Counted from the stretch's first letter, positions 43,268 to 51,771 are shown. The stretch: 53,899 bases of DNA from Hyphomicrobiales bacterium (GCA_900470775.1 UCBZ01000070.1:1-53899), one strand, 5' to 3'. Notes: generated by a model from the sequence alone, not told the origin. Numbers and translations: made by a program.

Positions 43268-43804
43268 TCAACCCTCGTCGGAAAGCCAGAAGGATCGGCG
43301 ATCCTCGTCCATGTCCGAGCCGCGGACGGCCTCCTCCCAAGTCCTCTGGCGACCGGCGCTCGGCGCAACCTTCGCCTTGAACGCGGGCGTCGGCGCCGTC
43401 TCGCGAGACGACATCACGATGGATTCGAACCAGTCCATGGCCCGATTGATCTGCGCGGCTCCCAATCGAGCGAAGCGCTTCGGTATGGTTTCCGGGTCGA
43501 TCCGACCGGAGTTAATGTCCGAGACGACCGATCGCGATATGTCGAGCCGATCGGCGAAGTCGCGAAGTGTCGTTCCGGCTTCCTGGAGCGCTGCGCGTAG
43601 GGTGACCACCTCGCCGACGTGTGACTGCAGGGCGGTCGAGGCAAGCAGCTCCATGTCCATGATCTCGACGGCATGGGCGCGGATTTCATCGGCGAACTGA
43701 GGGTAACGACCCGTCCAGACGTTCAGCAGTTCGGGAGAGATCGGGTCCTCGACCTGGTGGAAATCAAATAGGACGTCGTCGAGTGTTTCGGGTGCGCTGA
43801 TCAT
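43268..43804 (-). CDS. HTH transcriptional regulator (XRE-like)
   Basis: A 178-residue protein with a central helix-turn-helix: AALQEAGTTLRDFADRLDIS, then RSVVSDINSGRIDPETIPKR, in the style of XRE regulators. XRE proteins often pair with IrrE-type peptidases, which cleave them to lift repression; here an IrrE domain is in the protein encoded just downstream. It may therefore be the repressor of this operon and the peptidase its switch; this is inference. The start overlaps the stop of the sigma-like gene (ATGA, 43801-43804). Confidence 0.75.
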   Translation of the reverse strand: MISAPETLDDVLFDFHQVEDPISPELLNVWTGRYPQFADEIRAHAVEIMDMELLASTALQSHVGEVVTLRAALQEAGTTLRDFADRLDISRSVVSDINSGRIDPETIPKRFARLGAAQINRAMDWFESIVMSSRETAPTPAFKAKVAPSAGRQRTWEEAVRGSDMDEDRRSFWLSDEG

Positions 43805-44493
43805 TTGTTCGATCCCAAGATTTGAAGGATCTGCCTTTCGGCCTTCTCGACCCAGTCCTGGACGGTTTTCGGCGTCTTCCCAAGCATCACGGCAATGCTC
43901 TCGTTCGGGTTGGAAGACGTGTAGCGAAATCCCAGGCGGTGCAGCTGGAAGGCTTTTCGTTGCAGATGCGGCAGTTGTGCGATGGTGTCGGCAATGATGG
44001 CGTTGTCTTCCGGACTGAGTTGATTCCAGTCCGGTGGCTCTTTCGCGATCCCTGTCTCGGGATCGACGGCCTCTTGCTCGATGACGCGATCCTTGAGTGA
44101 CGCCCTTATCCGATCCACCAATCGCTGGCGAAGTTTGGCGTGGAAGGCCGTCTCGAAGCCGACACCGTCAGCAGCGGACGGCGTCAATACCGCGACGGTG
44201 AGGATTTCTATGACCTCTTCGATGACCTCTCGCCCGCCATCGACCAGGTCCTGACGAACGCGTGGCCGAAGATATGCTCTGGCTAGTTCCGTCAAATGCT
44301 TGAGGAGCTTGCCCCTGAGGCGATCGTGTTGCGGTTGGTCGAGCTGACAGCATGCTCGGACCACCTCTTCAGGCCTTCGCGTCCGAAGACGGTCTGCATC
44401 GCTAAGCTCCTTCCATTCGGACCACCAACCGGCAACCGAATTGTTTCGCGTGTCCAAGAATGCGCCCCTTACTTCAGCGAGCGCCTGACCCAT
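43801..44493 (-). CDS. Sigma-70-like protein
   Basis: A 230-residue protein resembling an ECF-type sigma factor. The clear part is a region-4-like helix-turn-helix near the end (LPHLQRKAFQLHRLGFRY, SIAVMLGKTPKTVQDWVEKA). A region-2-like stretch may be at LLKHLTELARAYLRPRVRQD. The first 45 residues are unusual for a sigma factor. It is the first gene of the minus-strand operon, overlapping the HTH gene, so it may direct or tune transcription of the operon. A standalone DNA-binding protein with sigma ancestry is also possible. Confidence 0.7.
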   Translation of the reverse strand: MGQALAEVRGAFLDTRNNSVAGWWSEWKELSDADRLRTRRPEEVVRACCQLDQPQHDRLRGKLLKHLTELARAYLRPRVRQDLVDGGREVIEEVIEILTVAVLTPSAADGVGFETAFHAKLRQRLVDRIRASLKDRVIEQEAVDPETGIAKEPPDWNQLSPEDNAIIADTIAQLPHLQRKAFQLHRLGFRYTSSNPNESIAVMLGKTPKTVQDWVEKAERQILQILGSNK

Positions 44494-44520
44494 TAGCGAA
44501 CGGTCAGGCGGCCATCCGGT

Positions 44521-44535
44521 AGTTCCTTATGAACT
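44521..44535 (-). promoter_or_regulatory. Palindromic operator candidate
   Basis: AGTTC-N5-GAACT is a perfect 5-5-5 inverted repeat 27 bp upstream of the first start codon of the E1/E2 operon, where a repressor such as the operon's own HTH protein could bind. The half-site resembles GTTC but the spacing (5, inverted) is not that of the LexA box. Confidence 0.5.
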
Positions 44536-44948
44536 TTTGTTTTCGATCGCCGGTAAGTTGCGAATTGTCGTCGCTGATCGTGATTCGTGCAACGATATGC
44601 ATGCATAACTCCATACCGCTCAGCAAAATCCTGCCCGCTTTCAAAAAGGATTGACCGCCGGATCACAGCCGATCCAGAACGGCACGGCTCACCGGCAGCC
44701 AATCGGCGATCGCCGCTGATCAAGGACCGCTTTGGATAGCCCGTCCGCTCAGCTGTCGATCTTACATCGCCCAGGAGCGGACCTTCCAGACGTCAGCTAG
44801 GGGCCAACTTTACCCGTTGGTCGAGCCGTCACCGACGAACGTGCGGTCGACGAGGGTGGAGAAGGGAAGCGCACGGAACCCGTCGAAGGGAACCCCCGGA
44901 ACCTGCGCACGACAGCCTTTGACAAGGAGGGGTGAGCGGCCGGGCCTG
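44536..44948. other. Intergenic region between divergent modules
   Basis: No gene is supported. A strong purine tract AAGGAGGGG occurs at 44929-44937, but too far from the next likely start to be its ribosome-binding site, and it may serve a short leader. The region separates the E1/E2 operon from the plus-strand island genes and must hold promoters for both. Confidence 0.4.
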
Positions 44949-44972
44949 ATGCTCCGACCTTTGGATAACTCG

Positions 44973-45416
44973 ATGACCTTGAAGACCCCTGCGGGCGGCG
45001 AACCGCGCCCGAACGATGCCGAAATGGAAATGTACGCCCGCGCCTACCGGCAGCGTGGGGAGGCCGACACCTTCTACCTGCGCTGGCAGATGCATACCGC
45101 CCATGCGATGCTGCTCGAACATGATCCGACCCGGATCTATGCCGAGCATGGCGGTCTCAACGGCAGACAGATCGGCGAGGGTGCGCGGATCGCAGCGCGC
45201 CGCTTCGCGCTGCTTCTGGGCGAGCCGCCGGCGTTCTCAGAGCCGCTGCTGCGCCTCAAAATCGCATGCTACGAGGCCATGATCATCGACGTCGATGAAC
45301 TCAAGCGTTCACGCGCTGTAGCGATGATCGAGGCCGCCATCCGGCGCGACGCGCGGGACCTCGGCATCGTCATAGACGAAGGCCCGATCATGCCCGACGC
45401 CGGCGGCTGGCACTGA
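44973..45416 (+). CDS. Hypothetical protein (147 aa)
   Basis: Not recognised. A helical protein with blocks EMEMYARAYRQRGEADTFYL and AIRRDARDLGIVIDEGPIM. The start is taken at 44973 (MTLKTPAGG); ATG 44949 and a still earlier GTG are in frame. It is the first of a row of plus-strand genes leading to the integrase and stops 11 bp before the ExoI-like gene, so they are probably co-transcribed. Function is unknown. Confidence 0.6.
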   Translation: MTLKTPAGGEPRPNDAEMEMYARAYRQRGEADTFYLRWQMHTAHAMLLEHDPTRIYAEHGGLNGRQIGEGARIAARRFALLLGEPPAFSEPLLRLKIACYEAMIIDVDELKRSRAVAMIEAAIRRDARDLGIVIDEGPIMPDAGGWH

Positions 45417-45427
45417 GGTCGCCGGTG

Positions 45428-46843
45428 ATGAGCTTCATCTTCTACGACCTCGAAACGTCCGGCCTCTCGGCCCAATGGGACGTGCCGCTGCAGTCCGCCC
45501 TGATCCACACCGATGCCGATCTGAATATCCAGGCAGAACTCTCGTTCCGGGCGCGGCTGCCGGCCCACATCGTGCCGTCGCCGGGTGCGCTTCTCGTCAC
45601 CGGCGTGACGCCAGCGATGCTGGAGCAGGCGCCGCTTTCGGTCGGGGAGATGCTCGGCCTCATCGCCCGGGCCTTCAACGAATGGGCCCCGGCAACGATC
45701 GTGACCTACAACGGTCTGCGCTTCGACGAGGAGGTGTTGCGGCATGCCTTCTTCACGCACCTGCTGCCGCCGTACTCCAGCCAGGGGCCCGGGCTGAAGC
45801 GGGCCGACCTTCTGGTCATGTTGCGCGCGGTTCGGTTGCTTGAACCAAACGCTGTGACGATCCCGATCGGTGTCAACGGCAAGCCGTCGATGAAGCTCGG
45901 CGACGTCTGCCGCGCGAACGGCATCGCCCTCCACGAGGAGGATGCTCATGACGCGCTCGCCGACACCCGCGCCACCCTGGCGCTGTTCCGGCATCTTCGG
46001 GAGGTGGCCCCGTCCACCATCGCGCGGATGCTGGAGAACACGCACAAGTCCGGACCCGCAGCGTTGCTGGCCGGTGACGAGCCCATCATGCTCGGCGGCA
46101 TGACCGCGATGGTGCCGGTCATCGGCATCGCGCCGAGCCCGCGCAACGCCGCAGGCTGGGCGGTGGCCGACCTCTCGGTCGACCCGGCAAGCTATCTCGA
46201 CGGCTCGGCCGAGGAGATCGCGGCGCTGCTGACCGCGAAAGGACCGCGCTCGATCAGGACGGTTCGGACCAATGCCCAGCCGATCCTCGTCGGATGGGAG
46301 AATGGGGCGCATGCCATGCCGGCCGATCGCCTTGATGACGCCGTCTACCGCCAGCGCGCGCGCCAGGTCCGCGATCACGCAGGCTTCCGCAAGCATCTGC
46401 TGCTGGCGCTCGCCAACCAATATGCCGATGCCGAACCATCGCATTGGCCCGAGGCGACGCTGTATAGCGGCGGCTTCATCTCCGACGAGCAGATCCGCCT
46501 GTCCCGGCGTTGGCATGAACTGGATTGGGCTCAACGTCCGGCCTTCGCCGACAAGTTGTTCACCGACGTGCGGCTGCGGGCCTTCGCCAACCGGCTGACC
46601 TTCCTTGAGGCTGCCGAGCATCTCTCGCCGGCAGCCTGGGCAAAGGGCCGGGAGTGGCTGCGCCATCGCCTCCTGACGGAGGAGGAGGTGCCTTGGCTGA
46701 CCCTGCAGAAAGCACTTGGCGAGATCGATGCCATTCGCGCTCAAACCGAAGCTGGCGCCGGCGAACGCCTACGTCAGATCGGAGAGATCGAGCGCTGGCT
46801 CGTGGAGCGCCAGCAGGAACTGGCGCGAGCATCCGCAGCCTAG
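45428..46843 (+). CDS. ExoI (SbcB)-like 3'-5' exonuclease
   Basis: A 471-residue DEDDh nuclease similar to exodeoxyribonuclease I. ExoI: D7-L-E9-T-S-G. ExoII: TYNGLRFDEEVLRHAFF. ExoIII: HDALADTRATLALF. As in ExoI, the nuclease domain is followed by a long C-terminal half that helps grip single-stranded DNA (RVWHELDW-like block at RLSRRWHELDWAQRPAF). E. coli ExoI digests single-stranded DNA from the 3' end. The start at 45428 follows the previous gene by 11 bp; GTG at 45425 is also in frame. Confidence 0.85.
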   Translation: MSFIFYDLETSGLSAQWDVPLQSALIHTDADLNIQAELSFRARLPAHIVPSPGALLVTGVTPAMLEQAPLSVGEMLGLIARAFNEWAPATIVTYNGLRFDEEVLRHAFFTHLLPPYSSQGPGLKRADLLVMLRAVRLLEPNAVTIPIGVNGKPSMKLGDVCRANGIALHEEDAHDALADTRATLALFRHLREVAPSTIARMLENTHKSGPAALLAGDEPIMLGGMTAMVPVIGIAPSPRNAAGWAVADLSVDPASYLDGSAEEIAALLTAKGPRSIRTVRTNAQPILVGWENGAHAMPADRLDDAVYRQRARQVRDHAGFRKHLLLALANQYADAEPSHWPEATLYSGGFISDEQIRLSRRWHELDWAQRPAFADKLFTDVRLRAFANRLTFLEAAEHLSPAAWAKGREWLRHRLLTEEEVPWLTLQKALGEIDAIRAQTEAGAGERLRQIGEIERWLVERQQELARASAA

Positions 46844-46966
46844 GCGGATCACAGGACGGACAAGGGCGAAGGCCTGCGCGCTCCCGCTCGTGGGCCTTCG
46901 TTCGTTCCAGGAGAAAGGAGGTCAGCGCTGCCAACTGGGCAGAACCCCACACAAAAGGGACAGACC

Positions 46967-47929
46967 ATGCCGGATACGAAGACCAAGACCACGCTCGCTG
47001 ATGTAAAGCCGGAGGTGTGGAACGGCGCCGTTGTCGACGAACTCCATGCCATCGCGCAGCAGCGGCCCTGGGGAGATGGCAACGCTGAAGGCTACAGCCT
47101 CGTGCTGCAGGGGCTTCCGTCGCTGACCGACGTCGCCGCCCGCGCCCGCTACCACGCGGGCCAGGTCGAACGCTTCCTCGATCTCGCCAGCCGGACGCCG
47201 GACCACGCGCTGGTCGAGCGGCGGCTGCCCTGGCTGGTCGCGCTGACGATGCTGAACCACGCCGCTACGCTCGCAGTCGCGCTGCTGCCGACCAGCGACA
47301 CCGTCGACGACTGGATCCGCGGCGACACCGGCGAGAGCGTCGTTGAGGCGGCCAAGCAGCATCAGAACCCGGAGACCGCCGAACTGGCTCGTGCGGCCTT
47401 CGGCTTGGACACGCCCACGGTGAATGCGGCCCTGACGTCGCCGCGGGCGTTCATCGCGGGAGCCGACCGCCTCCTCGCGGCAACCAGCGCACTGGAGCCC
47501 AGCAGGGACAGTGACGACTACGCCGCTGGGGTTCACTGGCTCGAGCGTGGCAAAACGCTTACCGACTACATCACCGACCACCTCGACCTCGAGTACCGCC
47601 TCGATGCCGTCAGTCACCATCTGCGCTGGGCCGACAACTTCGCCGCACTGCTTGAGAATGGCGAGCTCAGCCCGACCCATCGCGATCGGCTCGGCCGGGC
47701 CCAGGCGGGCGCGATGATCCTGGCGCTCGCCGATCTCGCCAGGATCGCACTTTGGCCCAGCCGTGGTCCCGAGGACCATCAGGTCAAGTCCCAGGCGCGC
47801 GAGTTGATGCGGACGAGGCAAGATCCGCAGTGCCCGAAGGCGATCGTCGAGCTCGCCTTCTCGATCGGCGATCAGATGCGGTCGACCTTCGGTACGCTCA
47901 CCGCGCGACTGAGCGAGGCCGAAATCTGA
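46967..47929 (+). CDS. Hypothetical island protein (320 aa)
   Basis: Not recognised. A 320-residue soluble, mostly helical protein with conserved-looking blocks PWLVALTMLNHAATLAVALL, HHLRWADNFAALLENGELSP and AGAMILALADLARIALWP. The start at 46967 has AAAGGGACAG upstream. Its C-terminal third is loosely similar to that of the 340-residue protein two genes along (both have A-x-ALWP followed by a basic stretch and a helix), so the two may be distant paralogues. It probably belongs with the adjacent nuclease and AAA+ genes. Confidence 0.6.
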   Translation: MPDTKTKTTLADVKPEVWNGAVVDELHAIAQQRPWGDGNAEGYSLVLQGLPSLTDVAARARYHAGQVERFLDLASRTPDHALVERRLPWLVALTMLNHAATLAVALLPTSDTVDDWIRGDTGESVVEAAKQHQNPETAELARAAFGLDTPTVNAALTSPRAFIAGADRLLAATSALEPSRDSDDYAAGVHWLERGKTLTDYITDHLDLEYRLDAVSHHLRWADNFAALLENGELSPTHRDRLGRAQAGAMILALADLARIALWPSRGPEDHQVKSQARELMRTRQDPQCPKAIVELAFSIGDQMRSTFGTLTARLSEAEI

Positions 47930-48255
47930 CGGGCTCCGGGAGGGCATGGGCGACCCGGTAGCCAACAAACACGGCCACAGGAAGCGCACAGGACGGCCGA
48001 ACCGGCTCAGGAGCTCGCAGGAAGCCGCCAGGAAGCCACCAGTCTCCCGAAACGCTGGCTGCCCGCCGGCGGTCGGAAAAGACCGGTGGCTCCCGGTCGC
48101 CTCCAGGACGGCGCTCCCACCACAATTCTGACCGCGACGGAGCCAGGACGGCGACAACACGACACCAGGACGGTCAGGACCGCGTCCGATGAGATGAAGG
48201 CGCTCCCACAGGGGGCGCCTTTTCGACGTCAGAGGAGATCGCAGGGAGCAGCGAC
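47930..48255. other. Intergenic region with CAGGACGG repeats
   Basis: About 330 bases with five copies of CAGGAC(G/C)G at 47989, 48104, 48144, 48166 and 48175, irregularly spaced and all in the same orientation. It ends with a strong terminator (48197-48223) and the ribosome-binding site of the next gene. No gene is supported. It may hold a small RNA or a set of protein binding sites. Confidence 0.45.
48197..48223 (+). terminator. Rho-independent terminator
   Basis: AAGGCGCTCCC, loop ACAG-like, then GGGGGCGCCTTTT: an inverted repeat of about 10 bp ending in a T run. It is 33 bp before the 340-residue gene and probably ends the transcript of the preceding gene. Confidence 0.8.
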
Positions 48256-49278
48256 GTGACTGCAACCCACGCAAAAAAGGATCACTCTGTGACCAACCAA
48301 GACAACGGCGTGCCGGCGCCTAGCGAGCCCAGCGCCATCGCAACCCGGCAGCAGATCCCTGGCGATCCCATCGCCATGATCACCAGCAGCGTCGGAGACG
48401 ATCCCAGCGTCTCTGAGCTCGTCGCCTTCCGCGACAGCAGGCCCGATCTGAAGTACGCAGCCCGGCAGGCCAAGATGTGCCTAGACGAGTCGATGCGGAT
48501 CCGGCTTGGATCCACTGACGTCGAAGCCGCCCATCGCGTCGCGGCCGGCCTGATGCTGGTCGGCCTCTCCTTCACGGCGATGGTCTGCACCTGGCCGCCT
48601 GACAGCCTGGACGAGGTCGACGCCAAGCTGGCGCTGGCCGAAGTCCGCAAGCCGCATGGCGACGACCAGGAAGACGACTACGCCGCGATGCTTGAACCCG
48701 ACACCGCCCGGTTCATCCGGGTGCGGCGCGCCGCCTTCAACGTCGGCGAGCTGATGGTGCCGCCGCGCGCCACCGGGCCGGCATCGCACGATCGCGGGCT
48801 CGTATCCTGGCCGCTGCAGGGCCTCGATCTGACCCTCCTCCTGCCGCCGCGCGGCGGCGAGCCGGTCTTCGCTGATCAGCAGGCCGGTGCATGGGCCGGT
48901 CTCCTGTCGGCGCCGCCTGACCTCGATCGGCTGGCGGATCGTGTCGAGCGCCTGCTGGCGACGGCCGATCGGCTGTTCCTGCTGGCTGCGCGCCCGACAG
49001 AAAACAGCGCAGAACTGCGCCGTGCCGCCGAGGGCGCGCAGATCATCGCTTACCTCGCCGCCGCCCAGGTCGCACTTTGGCCGGTCGAGCGCGGCTCGGC
49101 CGGAGTCAAGGCGAAGCGGAGGATGGCCAAGGCGATCGATGATCGCGCCTGCCGGGGCGATCCGCTCCATATGCAGGCCGCTATCCGCCACATCTTCGAG
49201 GAGGCGACCTGGCTGGCGAAGCTGCTCGGCGCCGAGCGCATGGCCACCCGGATGCCTACCTGGACGGAGATCGTCTGA
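48256..49278 (+). CDS. Hypothetical island protein (340 aa)
   Basis: Not recognised. A 340-residue protein with a disordered first 45 residues and a helical body (AAHRVAAGLMLVGLSFTAMV, PPDLDRLADRVERLLATADR, GAQIIAYLAAAQVALWPVE). The first codon is GTG at 48256; an internal GTG (SVTNQDNG) is also possible. It resembles the 320-residue upstream protein at the C-terminal end. A strong terminator follows, so it may be its own transcription unit. Confidence 0.6.
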   Translation: MTATHAKKDHSVTNQDNGVPAPSEPSAIATRQQIPGDPIAMITSSVGDDPSVSELVAFRDSRPDLKYAARQAKMCLDESMRIRLGSTDVEAAHRVAAGLMLVGLSFTAMVCTWPPDSLDEVDAKLALAEVRKPHGDDQEDDYAAMLEPDTARFIRVRRAAFNVGELMVPPRATGPASHDRGLVSWPLQGLDLTLLLPPRGGEPVFADQQAGAWAGLLSAPPDLDRLADRVERLLATADRLFLLAARPTENSAELRRAAEGAQIIAYLAAAQVALWPVERGSAGVKAKRRMAKAIDDRACRGDPLHMQAAIRHIFEEATWLAKLLGAERMATRMPTWTEIV

Positions 49279-49283
49279 ACCTC

Positions 49284-49322
49284 GTTCATCCCGAGATGAA
49301 CATCGCTCATCGCAAATGAGCG
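49284..49322 (+). repeat. Two adjacent hairpins
   Basis: GTTCATC-CCGA-GATGAAC (49284-49301) and, after two bases, CGCTCAT-CGCAA-ATGAGCG (49304-49322): two perfect 7-bp stems with similar CAT arms. They lie between the stop of the 340-residue gene and its terminator. Confidence 0.65.
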
Positions 49323-49340
49323 ACTTTTAAGACCCAGATT

Positions 49341-49368
49341 GGCGGCGCCACGAGGCGCCGCCTTTTTT
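49341..49368 (+). terminator. Strong rho-independent terminator
   Basis: GGCGGCGCC (49341-49349), ACGA, GGCGCCGCC (49354-49362), then TTTTTT. A 9-bp perfect GC stem with a T run, 62 bp after the stop of the 340-residue gene. Confidence 0.92.
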
Positions 49369-49449
49369 CGTTGGAGCCAGGCTAGCGGAAGGCCGGACCG
49401 GCCACCCCGCGGGACGATTCTGTTCCGCGGCGCGGACAACACCAACACG

Positions 49450-50733
49450 ATGACCAAAGACGGATATGACTTCCAGTTTACCGACCCGGCCCTGAAGGCC
49501 CGGGTCGTTCGGGCCAAGCGGGCCTCGCGAAAGGCGGCTGCGACCGAGCCGGCAGTGACTGAGGTCGATGCGGTCCCTGAGGCGCCGCTGCATGTGCCTG
49601 TCGACGACAGCGCCACGACGATGGCGGTCTATGACCACGCCGCGGTCGAGCGCCAGATCGAGCTCCTGATCGGCAGGCCGTATTATGGCGACAAGGAAGA
49701 GTATCTCGGCTCGCCGTTTCCGACGCTGAGCGAGTCGGACCAGTCCAGGCTCGACCGGCTGATCAGCCTGTATCATGATCCCCGGACCGGGCGGCGCAAC
49801 CTGCTGTTCGGGAGCCCGGAGCTGGTCGCCAACCTGGCGCGGATCCGGGACCGCTGCCCCGGCTTCGAGGCGATCATCGATCTTATCAGCCGCGCGGCCG
49901 CGCTGGCCATGCGGACGGGTACGCCGCTCTTCGTACCGCCGCTCCTGCTGGTCGGCCCGCCCGGCACCGGCAAGACCCATGCGAGCCGTCAGATCGCCAG
50001 CGCCCTTCGAACCGACATCCACGCCATCAACTGCGCGACCAACAGCGATGCCCAAGCCCTCGTCGTCGGACACCCGACCTCGTGGAAAGCGGCGCGCATG
50101 GGCGTGCTGACCGAGGCGATGGCGTCGGGCTCCTCGGCCCAGCCGGTCGTCCTGCTCGACGAGGTTGACAAGCTCGAGACCCACTGGAGTGAGAAGCCTT
50201 ACAACACGCTTCTCACGCTGCTCGAGCGTGAGAACAGCAGCGCGCTCGTCGACGAGTTCCTCCGCGTCTCGTTCGACCTCTCGGGCGCGATCATCATTGC
50301 AACCGCCAATGACATCGGGGCGCTGCCACCATTCATCATCGACCGCTTCACGATCCTCGCGGTCGATGCACCGATCGGCAAAGCGCTTCTGGCGGTCACG
50401 CGGCTGATCGCCGAGGGCGTGGTCGCCGAACTACGGGATGCCGTTGCGATGCCTTCTGAGGCGGTCATCCTGCGTGCCGCGCGGCACAACCCGCGTCGTC
50501 TGGGCAAGCTGCTGCGGCTGGCCTTCGGCTTCGCGGCCGCGGCGGAACGCGATCAACTGACGCTCGACGACATCGCGGCAGCCGAGGCGCTTGCGGTCGG
50601 CCCCGCGCAGAGTCGGCCGATCGGGTTCATCCACTCCATGGAGAAGAGTGAAGCGGGCGGGCGCGAGGAAGGCGACGAACGCCATCGCCTGCGCGACGTT
50701 CATCAGAACAGTGGAAAGGATCGCGAAAAGTGA
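49450..50733 (+). CDS. AAA+ ATPase (427 aa)
   Basis: A 427-residue protein with one AAA+ core: Walker A GPPGTGKTH (169-177), Walker B VVLLDEVDKLE, sensor 1 IIIATANDIGALP with the following FIIDRF, and a C-terminal lid (HNPRRLGKLLRLAFGF). The layout is close to the ATPase part of Lon-like and bacterial RavA/FtsH-type proteins, without a protease domain. About 160 N-terminal residues may bind partner or substrate. The start is ATG 49450. The gene lies 58 bp before another unknown gene on the same strand. It could remodel a protein or DNA complex of the island. Confidence 0.8.
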   Translation: MTKDGYDFQFTDPALKARVVRAKRASRKAAATEPAVTEVDAVPEAPLHVPVDDSATTMAVYDHAAVERQIELLIGRPYYGDKEEYLGSPFPTLSESDQSRLDRLISLYHDPRTGRRNLLFGSPELVANLARIRDRCPGFEAIIDLISRAAALAMRTGTPLFVPPLLLVGPPGTGKTHASRQIASALRTDIHAINCATNSDAQALVVGHPTSWKAARMGVLTEAMASGSSAQPVVLLDEVDKLETHWSEKPYNTLLTLLERENSSALVDEFLRVSFDLSGAIIIATANDIGALPPFIIDRFTILAVDAPIGKALLAVTRLIAEGVVAELRDAVAMPSEAVILRAARHNPRRLGKLLRLAFGFAAAAERDQLTLDDIAAAEALAVGPAQSRPIGFIHSMEKSEAGGREEGDERHRLRDVHQNSGKDREK

Positions 50734-50791
50734 GGGCTGAAGAGGAATACCCCCCTGAAAGCCGCTCGATGACCAGACCTGAGACGATATC

Positions 50792-51688
50792 ATGACCACC
50801 AAATCGATCACACCACCAACCGGCACCGGTGCCGGCGTCATCCCGCAGAGCCACCAGACCTCACAGAAGCAGCCCGGTGTCCCGCTGCTGCCGCCCGGAA
50901 GCGCCGGCGCGGTGACGCGCTGGTGGCCGGTGCGCTGGCCCCGGGTCGGCGGCGTCGCGCTCCTGCCGCTGTCTGCTGCTGCCTTCACCAGCGAAGCCTT
51001 CCAGAACGCCTACGTCCCCGGCACACTCGCCTACATCTACTGCGCCGGCTGCGGCGAGGATCACCGAATGCCGCAGGTCGCCAACGGCCTGCTCGGCGTC
51101 GCCAGGCGCCTCTTCGCCGCGATCCACAAGGTCTCGGTGACGTCGCAGGTCAAGCTCACCGACCGCGTGCGCGAGCTGAACCGGGATCGCTATGGCAGCA
51201 TCACCATCAGCGCCGACGGGCACATCTGCTCCGATCTCGGCTTCGACAACTGGATGCTGCAGCACATCCTGCCGGAAGGCGCAGCCCTCCCTGGCTCGCC
51301 GGTCTCGATCGGCAACCGCTGCCTTCCGGTCAGGCTGCCCGTCGGGCTCTCGAAAGACGAATTCGAGGAGCGGCTGCACCAGCGCATGCACCATGCCTCC
51401 CTGAATGCCTGGCTGAAGACGCCGGAGGCGCTGCGCCACTGCGCCCAGATCGGCCACGCCCCGGCCGAGTTCACCCGGCAGACGGCCTACGGCTTCGGCG
51501 ATAGCGTGCGCTTCAGCGAGGCCAAGGAGTTCTACTTCTTCCGGCCCAAATCAGATGACGCGGACCGCCTCATCCGCATCGCCGAGGTCATCATCCACGA
51601 CTGGGTCATGAACCCGGCGTCGCGGCGCAAGCTCGTCAGCTACAAGTCGCTCGGCCAAGGCTACGTCAAAGCGCTTCCGGCGGTCTAA
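50792..51688 (+). CDS. Hypothetical protein with CxxC motif (298 aa)
   Basis: Not recognised. A 298-residue protein with a Ser/Thr/Gly-rich start and then AYIYCAGCGEDHRM, a C-x2-C pair that could bind metal with the later histidines. Other conserved-looking blocks are DRYGSITISADGHICSDLGF, DNWMLQHILPEGAALP and SVRFSEAKEFYFFRPKSDDA. The last residues are SLGQGYVKALPAV. It follows the AAA+ gene closely on the same strand and may work with it. It converges on the integrase gene. Confidence 0.6.
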   Translation: MTTKSITPPTGTGAGVIPQSHQTSQKQPGVPLLPPGSAGAVTRWWPVRWPRVGGVALLPLSAAAFTSEAFQNAYVPGTLAYIYCAGCGEDHRMPQVANGLLGVARRLFAAIHKVSVTSQVKLTDRVRELNRDRYGSITISADGHICSDLGFDNWMLQHILPEGAALPGSPVSIGNRCLPVRLPVGLSKDEFEERLHQRMHHASLNAWLKTPEALRHCAQIGHAPAEFTRQTAYGFGDSVRFSEAKEFYFFRPKSDDADRLIRIAEVIIHDWVMNPASRRKLVSYKSLGQGYVKALPAV

Positions 51689-51771
51689 GTCCGAGGCGAC
51701 ACGCCATCCTCGAGTAGGGCCTGTGGACTAATCGCCGAGCAAATCGAGCGAGGCCCACCGGTCGCGCAACC

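Noticed and set aside
45269..46744. 491-codon minus-strand frame
   Set aside because: It is antisense to the ExoI-like gene, which has clear nuclease motifs.
46922..48274. 450-codon minus-strand frame
   Set aside because: It runs antisense through the 320-residue gene and across the repeat-bearing intergenic region and a terminator; no recognisable domain.
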